Source: Dehalococcoidia bacterium (lineage in GTDB: Bacteria > Chloroflexota > Dehalococcoidia > E44-bin15). From it: DNA of 64,000 nt. Location: contig JBAZMV010000005.1 of the NCBI GenBank assembly GCA_041649635.1, positions 62,001 through 126,000 on the forward strand. Reading direction: 5' to 3'. Under the pieces are notes generated by a model that searched no databases, was not told the DNA's origin, and worked only from the letters and a program-made list of their open reading frames with translations. Of this stretch, positions 1 through 6,916 are shown piece by piece; positions within the stretch are counted from its first letter, which is position 1, and the number at the start of each line of letters is the position of its first letter. A program made the position numbers and the translations under genes.

Positions 1-637
1 CGTACGGGTCTCTCAGCCATATGAAGTTGGGAGTTTTATATGCATTGGAGTCGATTCTCACATCGGCACAGGGGTCTTCGTTGAAGATGTAGTTCTCAAC
101 CAGCTGCCCCTCAGTTAATCTGAGCTGTCTTATACATACATCGTAATCCCATTCCAGGATGTTGTTCTGATAGTTCTCGTTAGTTGGGTCGATAGCTATC
201 AACTTTGGATTATCGGGAGCTTCGATAACCTGGCCTCCGATATACACTATGGGGTCCCATTGGAACTCCTCTCCGTCTTGGAATGCGGTAACCTGAGACC
301 CGTTGACTATTAAATCAAAAATGTTGGCGCCTGATTGCCAGGTTCCTGTACCCGGATTCCAATGGAATCTTGGATCGATCCTCGTTTGCAGATCAGGCAG
401 ATACAGAGGCACAGAACTTATGTTAGCCCGATATTCGTAAACTGTTTGCCCGGTTTCCTCATCTATCGATGAGTTCCCCGTATATTCGGCTTCCGTATAC
501 TGATTGAGAACAATTACGCCTGACTCAGGCTCTTCAGCCGCAGCGCTTTGAGGATTTGCCAAGGGAATTGAAACCGCCACGGCTATAGAGCTTACAATCA
601 GAATGAGAGTCAAAACTGCAAACAATAGCCTCTTCAT
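1..637 (-). CDS. Secreted protein of unknown function, 3' part cut off by window start
   Basis: The reading frame starts at an ATG at 637 behind a strong AAGGAGG and stays open for 212 codons to the window edge, so the C-terminus is missing. Residues 1-33 form a clear signal peptide (MKRLLF, then a hydrophobic core ending near SAAAEE). The mature part is hydrophilic and rich in Asn, Asp, Tyr and Trp, like an extracellular beta-rich protein, but I recognise no family. It lies 58 bases downstream of the interrupted gene at 696-1193 with no terminator between them, so both probably share the transcript controlled by the c-di-GMP riboswitch further upstream. A surface or pilus-associated role is inference only. 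Confidence 0.75.
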   Translation of the reverse strand, partial: MKRLLFAVLTLILIVSSIAVAVSIPLANPQSAAAEEPESGVIVLNQYTEAEYTGNSSIDEETGQTVYEYRANISSVPLYLPDLQTRIDPRFHWNPGTGTWQSGANIFDLIVNGSQVTAFQDGEEFQWDPIVYIGGQVIEAPDNPKLIAIDPTNENYQNNILEWDYDVCIRQLRLTEGQLVENYIFNEDPCADVRIDSNAYKTPNFIWLRDPY

Positions 638-695
638 TAAATGCCTCCTTGGGATATTTGCCTGTGATATAAGAGAGATTGCCTTTTTAAAGAAA

Positions 696-1193
696 TCACG
701 GGAATACGCCTTGATACCAATTCTCGCTATTGGCTTCGCAATCCTCACCTATGCAGGTAGAATATACGCTACCATTAGTATCAATTGCCCAAATGTAATT
801 GTAATTAGCATTACATCCGCTGCAACCTGCGTCACAGTTATCGTTATCTGAGTTGTTAACGCTGGCGCAGCCATCAGGAACGTAATTAAGATCACCGCCT
901 TTTGAAGTTAGAAGCGCACAGATATCAATGATATGATAATCCGAGTCGTTTATTGTTATAGTACCGTTAATTATGGGCAGTTCTCCATAATTATTATTCA
1001 TATAAGCTATTACCGCTGATCGTATTTCTCTTCTAGTGGCATAGTAGTTTCCTCCTGGGCTAGGTTTACTAGTTCCTGGTATTGACATCACAATTCCTAA
1101 GAAAGCTACTACACAAACAACAGCAAATATCGCAATTAACGTTAAACGTTTTTGATACCATTTTTAAGTTGGTTTTCTTTGTTCTTCACTCAT
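696..1193 (-). pseudogene. Membrane-anchored, pilin-like secreted protein with an in-frame stop at codon 10
   Basis: An ATG at 1193 begins MSEEQRKPT, then a TAA at 1164-1166 interrupts the frame. The same frame continues as KWYQKR, a hydrophobic segment of about 20 residues (LTLIAIFAVVCVVAFLGIV) and an exported domain with several Cys. No ATG, GTG or TTG lies between the TAA and the end of the hydrophobic segment. The basic-then-hydrophobic N-terminus only makes sense if translated through the TAA, so this is a nonsense mutation, a sequence error or a readthrough case. The nearest usable later start (GTG, 1091) would lose the anchor. The body (ATRREIRSAVIAYMNNN) faintly resembles a pseudopilin, but no prepilin peptidase motif is visible. 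Confidence 0.6.
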
Positions 1194-1256
1194 GGCTCAT
1201 CTTCTTTAAAGCTGCTCATCTTGGTAACCGTTCTGAGACTAAATAGTTACCGTTGT

Positions 1257-1292
1257 AAAATAAAAAGCTTCTCTCAGTTCAGAGAAAAGCTT
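1257..1292 (-). terminator. Intrinsic terminator, expression platform of the c-di-GMP riboswitch
   Basis: Read on the minus strand, AAGCTTTTCTCT and GAGAGAAGCTT pair around a five-base loop and are followed by TTTATTTT. It sits directly after the aptamer and about 65 bases before the first start codon, so it should act as a ligand-controlled terminator. A further inverted repeat (GGTAAC/GTTACC, about 1222-1253) lies between it and the gene. Confidence 0.8.
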
Positions 1293-1299
1293 ACAAATA

Positions 1300-1402
1300 C
1301 CCAACCTGTCTTCGGCAGCCCAGCCATCCTTCTTCCTCTATCCCAGGACCTGCGGCTTTGCGCCCCCCGATTCCTCGGGGTTTGCCTTTCTCGAAACCCA
1401 AT
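1300..1402 (-). ncRNA. Cyclic di-GMP-I (GEMM-I) riboswitch aptamer
   Basis: On the minus strand the two hallmark conserved blocks occur in the right order: GGCAAACC (1386-1379), a stem closed by a GNRA-type GGAA loop (CCCCGA-GGAA-TCGGGG), then GCGCAAAGCC (1363-1354). A second imperfect hairpin follows, ending in GGATGGCTGGGCTGCC (1329-1314), which corresponds to the tetraloop-receptor arm of this class. A terminator follows immediately. Known members of the class sense c-di-GMP and commonly control motility, pilus and surface genes. Here the downstream genes encode secreted or membrane-anchored proteins, which fits. Confidence 0.85.
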
Positions 1403-1423
1403 TCACTAATACCTCAATGGGGC

Positions 1424-1429
1424 ATTATA
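1424..1429 (-). promoter_or_regulatory. -10 box of the riboswitch transcript
   Basis: A perfect TATAAT on the minus strand lies about 20 bases before the first conserved bases of the aptamer, so transcription would begin at the 5' edge of the riboswitch. The -35 is poor. Between here and 1547 I see nothing else. Confidence 0.5.
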
Positions 1430-1489
1430 GAATTGTCATAGTGGGTGCTATATTAACATACAGGGTTGTGTGATGTCAACAATAAAATA

Positions 1490-1575
1490 GGGAGCAACCG
1501 TTACCCCGCCTTATGGAGCTCAGGCCTTGAAATGCAGTAAGACTGATTGACAAAGTTCGAACAACGAACTAGTAT
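1490..1575 (+). promoter_or_regulatory. Promoter of first lipoprotein gene, with upstream conserved block
   Basis: TTGACA (1547-1552), a 17-base spacer and TAGTAT (1570-1575) precede the start codon by 47 bases. A GGGAGCAACC block lies at 1490-1499. The same three elements recur at nearly the same spacing before the paralogous gene at 3724, so the duplication included the control region. Confidence 0.75.
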
Positions 1576-1622
1576 TTCCTCTATATTAACTACTAATAGC
1601 AATACTTCAATAAAGATCCAGT

Positions 1623-2570
1623 ATGCGACTAAAAAGTATATTTGTAATAGTGCTCCTAAGTGTTATTCTGGCTTCTACAATTGCCTGTGAGACAGAAACC
1701 TACAGTCTATACACTACGACAGACGGGCAGGGAGTAATATCGCCTTCTTCAGGGACATATGATGATGGAGAAGTAGTTGCAATAACTGCGAGCCCAGCGT
1801 CCGGTTGGGAGTTTGATCGCTGGGAGGGATTCTTTAATGGCAGCGAGAATCCGGTTTATATACGAATGAATTCCGATAAGACACTGAATGCTTATTTTAC
1901 AGAACTCCCGACACCTACTCCAACGGCAACACCCATTCCTACTCAAACGTTTACACCTACCCCAACACCGACCCCTATAGCTACTTCAACCAGTGCACCA
2001 ACTCCCACTCCGGTTCCATGGAGTCCAGACCTGTGTGGTTCTTATTGCTGTAAGACATTTGAATTTGCCGGAAGCTCTATGGTGATGGCGTGCGGTGTAA
2101 GCTGGGAGGATAATGTGTTTGTATATTCCGGGGAGTTTATCTATGAGGATGAGCCTGATAGAGGTTATAGGAATCTCAGAGACCCGTCGTATGCCGAACT
2201 TATAGGATTTTTAGCGACTGATAAGACCAATGAGATTACATATAGTTTCCCGGATTTCGTGTGCCTTCAATTCTCGTTGACATTGAGAGAAAACGCGAAC
2301 AAGCAAGGTTGGCGATGTGCCTTTGTAGAAACAAATTCTGTGCTAATAGGAAGTAGCGGCTATAATTCACATGCTATTTCGGCTTTCAATACTACGGATA
2401 GAGGGATCATCTATATTGATCCGCAGACTGACCGTATATGTCTAATTGGAGAGCAAACAACACAGCCTTCTATGTGTTGTGGTGAGAACATAGAAGAATT
2501 GTATAACCTTTGCGATATACCTATTGTTAACCAGCCAGGCTATATCTTCCGTATAATCCGTATTTGGTAA
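1623..2570 (+). CDS. Lipoprotein with bacterial beta-repeat, Pro/Thr linker and transglutaminase-like domain
   Basis: Residues 1-21 are a lipoprotein signal peptide with STIA before Cys22. Residues 26-93 match the InlB-B/Flg_new type beta repeat (GQGVISPSSGTYDDGE ... GWEFDRW ... NSDKTLNAYF). A Pro-Thr linker (96-132) follows, then a Cys-containing domain. In that domain Cys214, His250 (SHAISAFNTTD) and Asp266 (IIYIDPQ) have the order and spacing of the Cys-His-Asp triad of transglutaminase/papain-like folds. This is inference from pattern only. The protein is expected on the outer face of the membrane. The paralogue at 3724 shares the whole architecture. Confidence 0.8.
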   Translation: MRLKSIFVIVLLSVILASTIACETETYSLYTTTDGQGVISPSSGTYDDGEVVAITASPASGWEFDRWEGFFNGSENPVYIRMNSDKTLNAYFTELPTPTPTATPIPTQTFTPTPTPTPIATSTSAPTPTPVPWSPDLCGSYCCKTFEFAGSSMVMACGVSWEDNVFVYSGEFIYEDEPDRGYRNLRDPSYAELIGFLATDKTNEITYSFPDFVCLQFSLTLRENANKQGWRCAFVETNSVLIGSSGYNSHAISAFNTTDRGIIYIDPQTDRICLIGEQTTQPSMCCGENIEELYNLCDIPIVNQPGYIFRIIRIW

Positions 2571-2836
2571 GTTGTCATTTATTGTACTCATATCAGTTTG
2601 TGCTATAGTCAAAAATAAAGAGGATATTTCCTTCAATCTTCTCTCGAAGCGGGGAATCGTAGAAGGCAGTTCACAATTGAAATAGCCATTAACATATGTT
2701 GACATATTACGCTATCCACATTAAAGTAATACTATCTTATATATACCAATAGACCTAATAGAGTCTTGTTAAGAGAGCAGAGATGACATGAATAGGCCGT
2801 AGTTTCAGATTAGCAAATCATGTAGGCGGATACGGT

Positions 2837-2947
2837 ATGAAAACTACTGAGATCATTTTATTAGTGATAGGATTGACTGGCATATATATTATTAAGACCA
2901 CCCAAAAAAGACAAGCAGGAGTAATCATTCTCTCTTCGAGATCCTGA
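2837..2947 (+). CDS. Possible 36-residue single-span membrane peptide
   Basis: ATG at 2837 opens a short frame (MKTTEIILLVIGLTGIYII, then a basic tail) ending 10 bases before the next gene. The hydrophobic N-terminal helix with a positive tail is typical of small membrane proteins, and it lies in line with two further small membrane genes. The ribosome-binding site is weak and there is no homology evidence, so it may be chance. Confidence 0.35.
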   Translation: MKTTEIILLVIGLTGIYIIKTTQKRQAGVIILSSRS

Positions 2948-2957
2948 AGGACAGATA

Positions 2958-3254
2958 ATGGCGGCCAAACACGCGAGAAAAGCTAAGCCAGAAAGAAGTG
3001 GGATGACAGTTACAGGCATCGTTTTTTTCTGTATAGGAGTAGTGGAGCTTCTCGTCAGCCTCATTCTATTTATCATAAATAGGGGTATTTTTAATGAAGA
3101 TTTAGCAGGCATACTGATATGGTTTGTTAATTATTTGATAGCACCAACCGGTTTCATTTCCGTACTGACAGGGGCAATTCTGTACGTCGTGGGTAAGAAC
3201 AGAGAAACGATGCAAAGGAATCTCCACGAAGCGGACGATTCACAATCGGAATAG
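2958..3254 (+). CDS. Small two-span membrane protein, unknown function
   Basis: 98 residues, ATG preceded by GAAGGAC. The N-terminus is basic (MAAKHARKAKPERSG), with hydrophobic segments at about 17-42 and 53-78 separated by a short loop, and a charged C-terminal tail. Two bases separate it from the next gene, so they are translationally linked. It lies between the two lipoprotein paralogues. I do not recognise the family. Confidence 0.6.
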   Translation: MAAKHARKAKPERSGMTVTGIVFFCIGVVELLVSLILFIINRGIFNEDLAGILIWFVNYLIAPTGFISVLTGAILYVVGKNRETMQRNLHEADDSQSE

Positions 3255-3256
3255 TT

Positions 3257-3508
3257 TTGGCAACTTATCCAAGAGGATATAGGAAAAAGATTAGTGGCAT
3301 CGTTTTGTTCTTTTTAGGAGCAATGCTCTTTGTTACTTGTCTCATGTTGTCGTTTTCTTCTCTGATGGTCGAGCGTTATGAAGTAGGTCTTGTTTCTTTT
3401 ATTGTAGTAATAACTTGTCTATTAATGGCCATCGCGGGGGTATACATATTCTTCAGAGGAAAGTCCGAGATGAAGAAACAGAAGAATCAAAACACTCCTC
3501 TAGCTTGA
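3257..3508 (+). CDS. Small two-span membrane protein, unknown function
   Basis: 83 residues from a TTG two bases after the preceding stop codon; no ATG is available before the first hydrophobic segment. The layout resembles its upstream neighbour: a basic start (YPRGYRKKISGIVLFFLGA), hydrophobic segments at about 12-33 and 42-66, then a Lys-rich tail. The SGIVLFFLGA and SGMTVTGIVFFCIGV starts of the two proteins are similar, suggesting an old tandem duplication. Function unknown. Confidence 0.5.
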   Translation: MATYPRGYRKKISGIVLFFLGAMLFVTCLMLSFSSLMVERYEVGLVSFIVVITCLLMAIAGVYIFFRGKSEMKKQKNQNTPLA

Positions 3509-3589
3509 CATATCGTCTCGTTGATATTGATCGTATCGTACTCAGCGTGCGCAGGGTCATGAGGACTGTGGTATGTCAACACCAAAACA

Positions 3590-3676
3590 GGGAGCAACCC
3601 TTAGCCTACATCATAAAATTCAGGATTTGAAACACATGAAAAGCCGATTGACAAAGTTCCATCAACGACATAGTAT
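3590..3676 (+). promoter_or_regulatory. Promoter of second lipoprotein gene
   Basis: TTGACA (3648-3653), 17 bases, TAGTAT (3671-3676). The upstream GGGAGCAACC block is at 3590-3599. The distance from the -10 to the start codon is the same as for the copy at 1547-1575. Confidence 0.75.
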
Positions 3677-3723
3677 TTTCCCGATATTTATATTAAATAT
3701 TTACTTATTTTAGAAGAATCTTC

Positions 3724-4629
3724 ATGCGACTAACAAGTATATTTTTCATAGTGCTCCTAAGTGTCACTCTTGTTTCCACAATTGCCTGTGAGCCAGAAAC
3801 CTATCATTTGAATACCAGCGTCAGCGGTCAGGGAGTCGTATTACCTTCTTCAGGGGAATATAAGGATGGAGAGGTAATTTCAGTGGCTGCCATCCCGGCG
3901 TCCGGTTGGGAGTTCGATCGTTGGGAGGGGTTTTATAACGTTAGTGAGAATCCGGTTTATATACGGATGGATTCCGATAAAAACCTGAGTGCTTATTTTA
4001 TGGAACTCCCGACACCCACACCGACGCCAACGCCGTCCCCGACTCCTACACCTACTCCGACACCGAAGGGGCCGGAAAAAGCAGGCTGTTGTGATGATAA
4101 TTGCTTTATGACCTTGGAAGATTATGGTAGTTCAATGAAAATAACACTTGGTGAATGCTGGGAGGATGGCGTATTTGCATATAAAGGAGAGTTCATATAT
4201 GATGACGAGCCTGATAGAGGATATGACAATCTCAGAGACCCGTCGTATGACGAACTCATTGGGTTCCTTGCGGATGATAAAACCAATGAGATCCCTTATA
4301 GTGCGCCAGACTTTATGTGCTACCATTACTCAATGACAGTAAGAGAAAATGCTAATGACCAAGGTCTAAGGTGTGCAGCAGTAATGGTATCCTCTGTCGT
4401 ACTTGAAGTCGGAGTTTACAGAACATCTGCACACACTATAGTAGCTTTTAATACTACTGATAAAGGGATTATCTACATTGAGCCGCAGAATGATAATATA
4501 TGCCAGATTAGCGAGCAATGGCAGCCTTTTCTCTGTTGCGTGGAGAATATAGAAGAATTGGATGATGCGTGTAATCCAACCAACTTTCAATTCGAACGTT
4601 ATATTTTCCGTATAATCCATATTTGGTAG
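3724..4629 (+). CDS. Lipoprotein with beta-repeat, Pro/Thr linker and transglutaminase-like domain, second copy
   Basis: Paralogue of the gene at 1623. The signal peptide ends at STIA-Cys22, the beta repeat spans about 26-93 with near-identical PASGWEFDRWEGF, then a PT linker (96-114) and the C-terminal domain. Cys199 and His237 (SAHTIVAFNTTD) are kept, but the third position is Glu253 (IIYIEPQ) instead of Asp, so activity may differ or be lost. The linker is shorter than in copy one. Extra Cys pairs in both proteins suggest disulphides outside the cell. The GWEFDRW and NTTD blocks are almost unchanged while the rest has diverged, pointing to selection on the fold. Confidence 0.8.
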   Translation: MRLTSIFFIVLLSVTLVSTIACEPETYHLNTSVSGQGVVLPSSGEYKDGEVISVAAIPASGWEFDRWEGFYNVSENPVYIRMDSDKNLSAYFMELPTPTPTPTPSPTPTPTPTPKGPEKAGCCDDNCFMTLEDYGSSMKITLGECWEDGVFAYKGEFIYDDEPDRGYDNLRDPSYDELIGFLADDKTNEIPYSAPDFMCYHYSMTVRENANDQGLRCAAVMVSSVVLEVGVYRTSAHTIVAFNTTDKGIIYIEPQNDNICQISEQWQPFLCCVENIEELDDACNPTNFQFERYIFRIIHIW

Positions 4630-4851
4630 TCTACTGTGTTATTTATATCGGCTTGCTCTATGGCTTGTCAAGCCCAATTTCTTGCAATGGAACAAAAGTC
4701 ACATACAAAGCCTCCGCTTGCCATTATTATCAATTTATGTAATAAAATATAAACGAGCGGGGGGTGCGCCATGGTTTTCAGTTATCTTTTCGGCCGAGGG
4801 GGTTGAGGATCGCGAGAGCGGCCCGTGTGTGCCGTGGAGGAAGTGGGTGTA

Positions 4852-5277
4852 ATGAACGAGGAACATGAGCTTCAGTATCAGGATATACAATATTCCCGTG
4901 TGGCCGACGATCAGTGGCGGCAAGTGCTTACTACCGAGCAATACGTGGTTACCAGGCGCGGGAAAACCGAGAGACCGTTCTCCGGCAAGTACCACGATTT
5001 CAAAGATGAGGGCGTCTATCAGTGCATTTGTTGCGGAACTGACTTGTTTAGTTCGCATGCCAAATTCGACTCGGGAACGGGCTGGCCTAGCTTCCATTCC
5101 ACTATCGGCGATCGTGTTGTTGATACGCGCCCGGACAAATCGGAAGGCATGGAGAGGGTGGAGGTTCGCTGCAGAAAGTGCGGGGCGCACCTTGGACACG
5201 TGTTCGATGACGGCCCTCAGCCCACAGGCAAACGCTACTGCATCAATTCGGTGGCTTTAAAGTTCAAAGAAACATAA
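4852..5277 (+). CDS. msrB: Peptide-methionine (R)-S-oxide reductase MsrB
   Basis: Repairs methionine-R-sulfoxide in oxidised proteins using thioredoxin-type reductants. From the ATG at 4852 (141 aa) the family pattern is complete: zinc ligands Cys58/Cys61 (CICCG) and Cys107/Cys110 (CRKCG), the GTGWPSF block, GHVFDDGP, and catalytic Cys130 in RYCINSVALKF. A GTG nine codons upstream (4825) is possible, but the GGAGGAAG sequence favours 4852. No MsrA is fused or adjacent. A TTGCCA/TAATAA promoter-like pair lies around 4719-4746. It stands alone between the lipoprotein region and ilvE. Confidence 0.93.
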   Translation: MNEEHELQYQDIQYSRVADDQWRQVLTTEQYVVTRRGKTERPFSGKYHDFKDEGVYQCICCGTDLFSSHAKFDSGTGWPSFHSTIGDRVVDTRPDKSEGMERVEVRCRKCGAHLGHVFDDGPQPTGKRYCINSVALKFKET

Positions 5278-5365
5278 GTAGTCGTTTCCCTGCGGAAGCT
5301 TGTCCAACGGCGCGTAACCCGCGTTAATCATTCTCGGTTTTTATTGATAACACCATTTTTCAACC

Positions 5366-5395
5366 TTGTCACCGCGTCTATTTAAGTTATATAAT
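5366..5395 (+). promoter_or_regulatory. Promoter of ilvE
   Basis: TTGTCA (5366-5371), 18-base spacer and a perfect TATAAT (5390-5395), 32 bases before the start codon, which has a CAAGGAG ribosome-binding site. Confidence 0.65.
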
Positions 5396-5427
5396 TAGGC
5401 GCAGTCTGCAATTGCAAGGAGTACAAA

Positions 5428-6351
5428 ATGCCTTCCTATACTTTCTTCGACGGTAAATTCACCCCGCTTGCCAAGGCGAAAGTCGGGGTCATGACTCATG
5501 CCTTCAACTACGGTACAGCCTGTTTCGAAGGCATACGCGGCAACTGGAACAAAGAGCAGGGACAGATGTATATATTCCGCATTAAAGAACATTACAAACG
5601 GCTGCTCGATAGTTGTAAAGTTTTGAAGATAGATCTGCCGTACAGCATCGACGAAATGTGCGGTCTCAGCGTTGAGCTGGTGCGGCGCTGCGGCTGCCGC
5701 GAGGATACATATATACGCCCGATCGCTTATAAGAAGACGGAGCAGGTCGGCGTCAGGCTGCATAATCTGGAGCCCGGGTTCGCTATGTTCGCCATGCCTT
5801 TCGGGGCCTATCTGGATATAGAGAAGGGTGCGAAATGCTGCATCGCGTCGTGGCGCAGGGTGAGCAGCGATATGATACCGATCAGGGCCAAGATAAACGG
5901 CATCTATGTCAACAGCGCCCTGGCTAAGACAGAGGCGTACGAGCGGGGTTTCGACGAGGCCATCTTTCTCACGCATGAAGGACATGTCTGCGAGGGCAGC
6001 GGCGAGAACATCTTCTTAGTAATCGACGGCAAGCTGGTGACGCCGCCCAAGTCCGATGACATACTTGTCGGCATCACACGTGACACGATCATGAAGCTGG
6101 CGAAGAAAGAGTTCGGCATCGATACCGTGGAGCGTTCCATCGATCCCAAAGAGATCTACACCGCTGACGAGTGCTTTATGACCGGCACGGCAGCTCATGT
6201 GACCCCCATCATCGAAGTCGAGGGGCGCAAGGTCGGCAAAGGCTCCATCGGCAAGACGACTAAAAAGCTCCAAGCTATGTATTTCGATGTAATACTTGGC
6301 AAGAACAAGAAATACATGAGCTGGTGCACCCCCGTCTACGATGGGAAGTAG
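5428..6351 (+). CDS. ilvE: Branched-chain amino acid aminotransferase IlvE
   Basis: Class IV PLP aminotransferase that interconverts Leu, Ile and Val with their 2-oxo acids using glutamate/2-oxoglutarate. 307 residues, the normal length. HAFNYGTACFEGIRG (24-38) is the typical N-terminal block, Lys155 in RAKINGIY is the expected PLP lysine, and the phosphate-binding EGSGENIF (189-196) and GITRDT (215-220) motifs follow. GTAAH near the C-terminus is the last cofactor contact. D-amino-acid aminotransferases and aminodeoxychorismate lyases share the fold, but the length and EGIRG block favour BCAT. No other ilv/leu genes are in the window, so it is probably monocistronic. Confidence 0.9.
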   Translation: MPSYTFFDGKFTPLAKAKVGVMTHAFNYGTACFEGIRGNWNKEQGQMYIFRIKEHYKRLLDSCKVLKIDLPYSIDEMCGLSVELVRRCGCREDTYIRPIAYKKTEQVGVRLHNLEPGFAMFAMPFGAYLDIEKGAKCCIASWRRVSSDMIPIRAKINGIYVNSALAKTEAYERGFDEAIFLTHEGHVCEGSGENIFLVIDGKLVTPPKSDDILVGITRDTIMKLAKKEFGIDTVERSIDPKEIYTADECFMTGTAAHVTPIIEVEGRKVGKGSIGKTTKKLQAMYFDVILGKNKKYMSWCTPVYDGK

Positions 6352-6378
6352 TCGATGGCCACAAGAAGCAAAAATCCA

Positions 6379-6407
6379 TTGACAGAAGCGCTTTGTGATT
6401 ATATAGT
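6379..6407 (+). promoter_or_regulatory. Promoter of marR-MFS operon
   Basis: TTGACA (6379-6384), 17-base spacer, TATAGT (6402-6407). It is followed at once by a palindrome that would cover the transcription start. Confidence 0.8.
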
Positions 6408-6414
6408 TAATTTT

Positions 6415-6427
6415 GTTAATTATTAAC
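6415..6427 (+). promoter_or_regulatory. Probable MarR operator
   Basis: A perfect inverted repeat, GTTAAT-T-ATTAAC, lies 7 bases after the -10 box. MarR proteins usually repress their own operon through such AT-rich palindromes. The position over the start site supports autorepression. Confidence 0.6.
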
Positions 6428-6454
6428 GAAATAAACTATAAGTTTCGATCATCT

Positions 6455-6904
6455 ATGACAATGAGAGATAGCGAATTAGATAGTATAGTCGACAACATAC
6501 TTGTAGTTCTTCCTCTGTTTCGCAGGAGCTTCCGCAATATTGATTTCGATCGGGTGGCCGAAGGTCTGTCACATCCGCATATTATGGTCATGAGGATGCT
6601 TGAGGATCATGAGAGGCTGTCGGTCTCCGCTATCGGCGATAAGCAGTTCATATCCAGACCGCAGATGACTCATATCGTCGATAAGCTGGTGAGCTTGGGT
6701 ATGGTGGAAAGAATCGTCGATGAAGACGATCGTCGTGTGATTAACGTTGTGCTCACGGACAGGGGCAGAAGCGTTATAAGACAGTGCGATACGATTATTA
6801 AAACCAGTATAAAGAAAAGCCTCGCTGTTTTAGATGACAAAGATATAGAGGAGTTGTCGTCGGCGCTGGGCAAGCTGGCCGCAATAGGCTCAAAAATAAA
6901 ATAA
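6455..6904 (+). CDS. MarR-family transcriptional regulator
   Basis: Winged-helix dimeric repressor, probably ligand-responsive and controlling the exporter gene 12 bases downstream. From ATG 6455 it has 149 residues. The recognition region FISRPQMTHIVDKLVSLGMVERI and the beta-wing VDEDDRRVINVVLTDRG are classic MarR features. The open frame extends back to a TTG at 6413, but that codon lies about at the predicted transcription start, inside the operator, so it cannot be the start. ATG 6461 is an equally possible start; neither has a good Shine-Dalgarno sequence. Confidence 0.88.
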   Translation: MTMRDSELDSIVDNILVVLPLFRRSFRNIDFDRVAEGLSHPHIMVMRMLEDHERLSVSAIGDKQFISRPQMTHIVDKLVSLGMVERIVDEDDRRVINVVLTDRGRSVIRQCDTIIKTSIKKSLAVLDDKDIEELSSALGKLAAIGSKIK

Positions 6905-6916
6905 TATCGGTGTCGG

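Noticed and set aside
1152..1409. 85-codon plus-strand frame
   Set aside because: It overlaps the minus-strand riboswitch and terminator and has no coding character.
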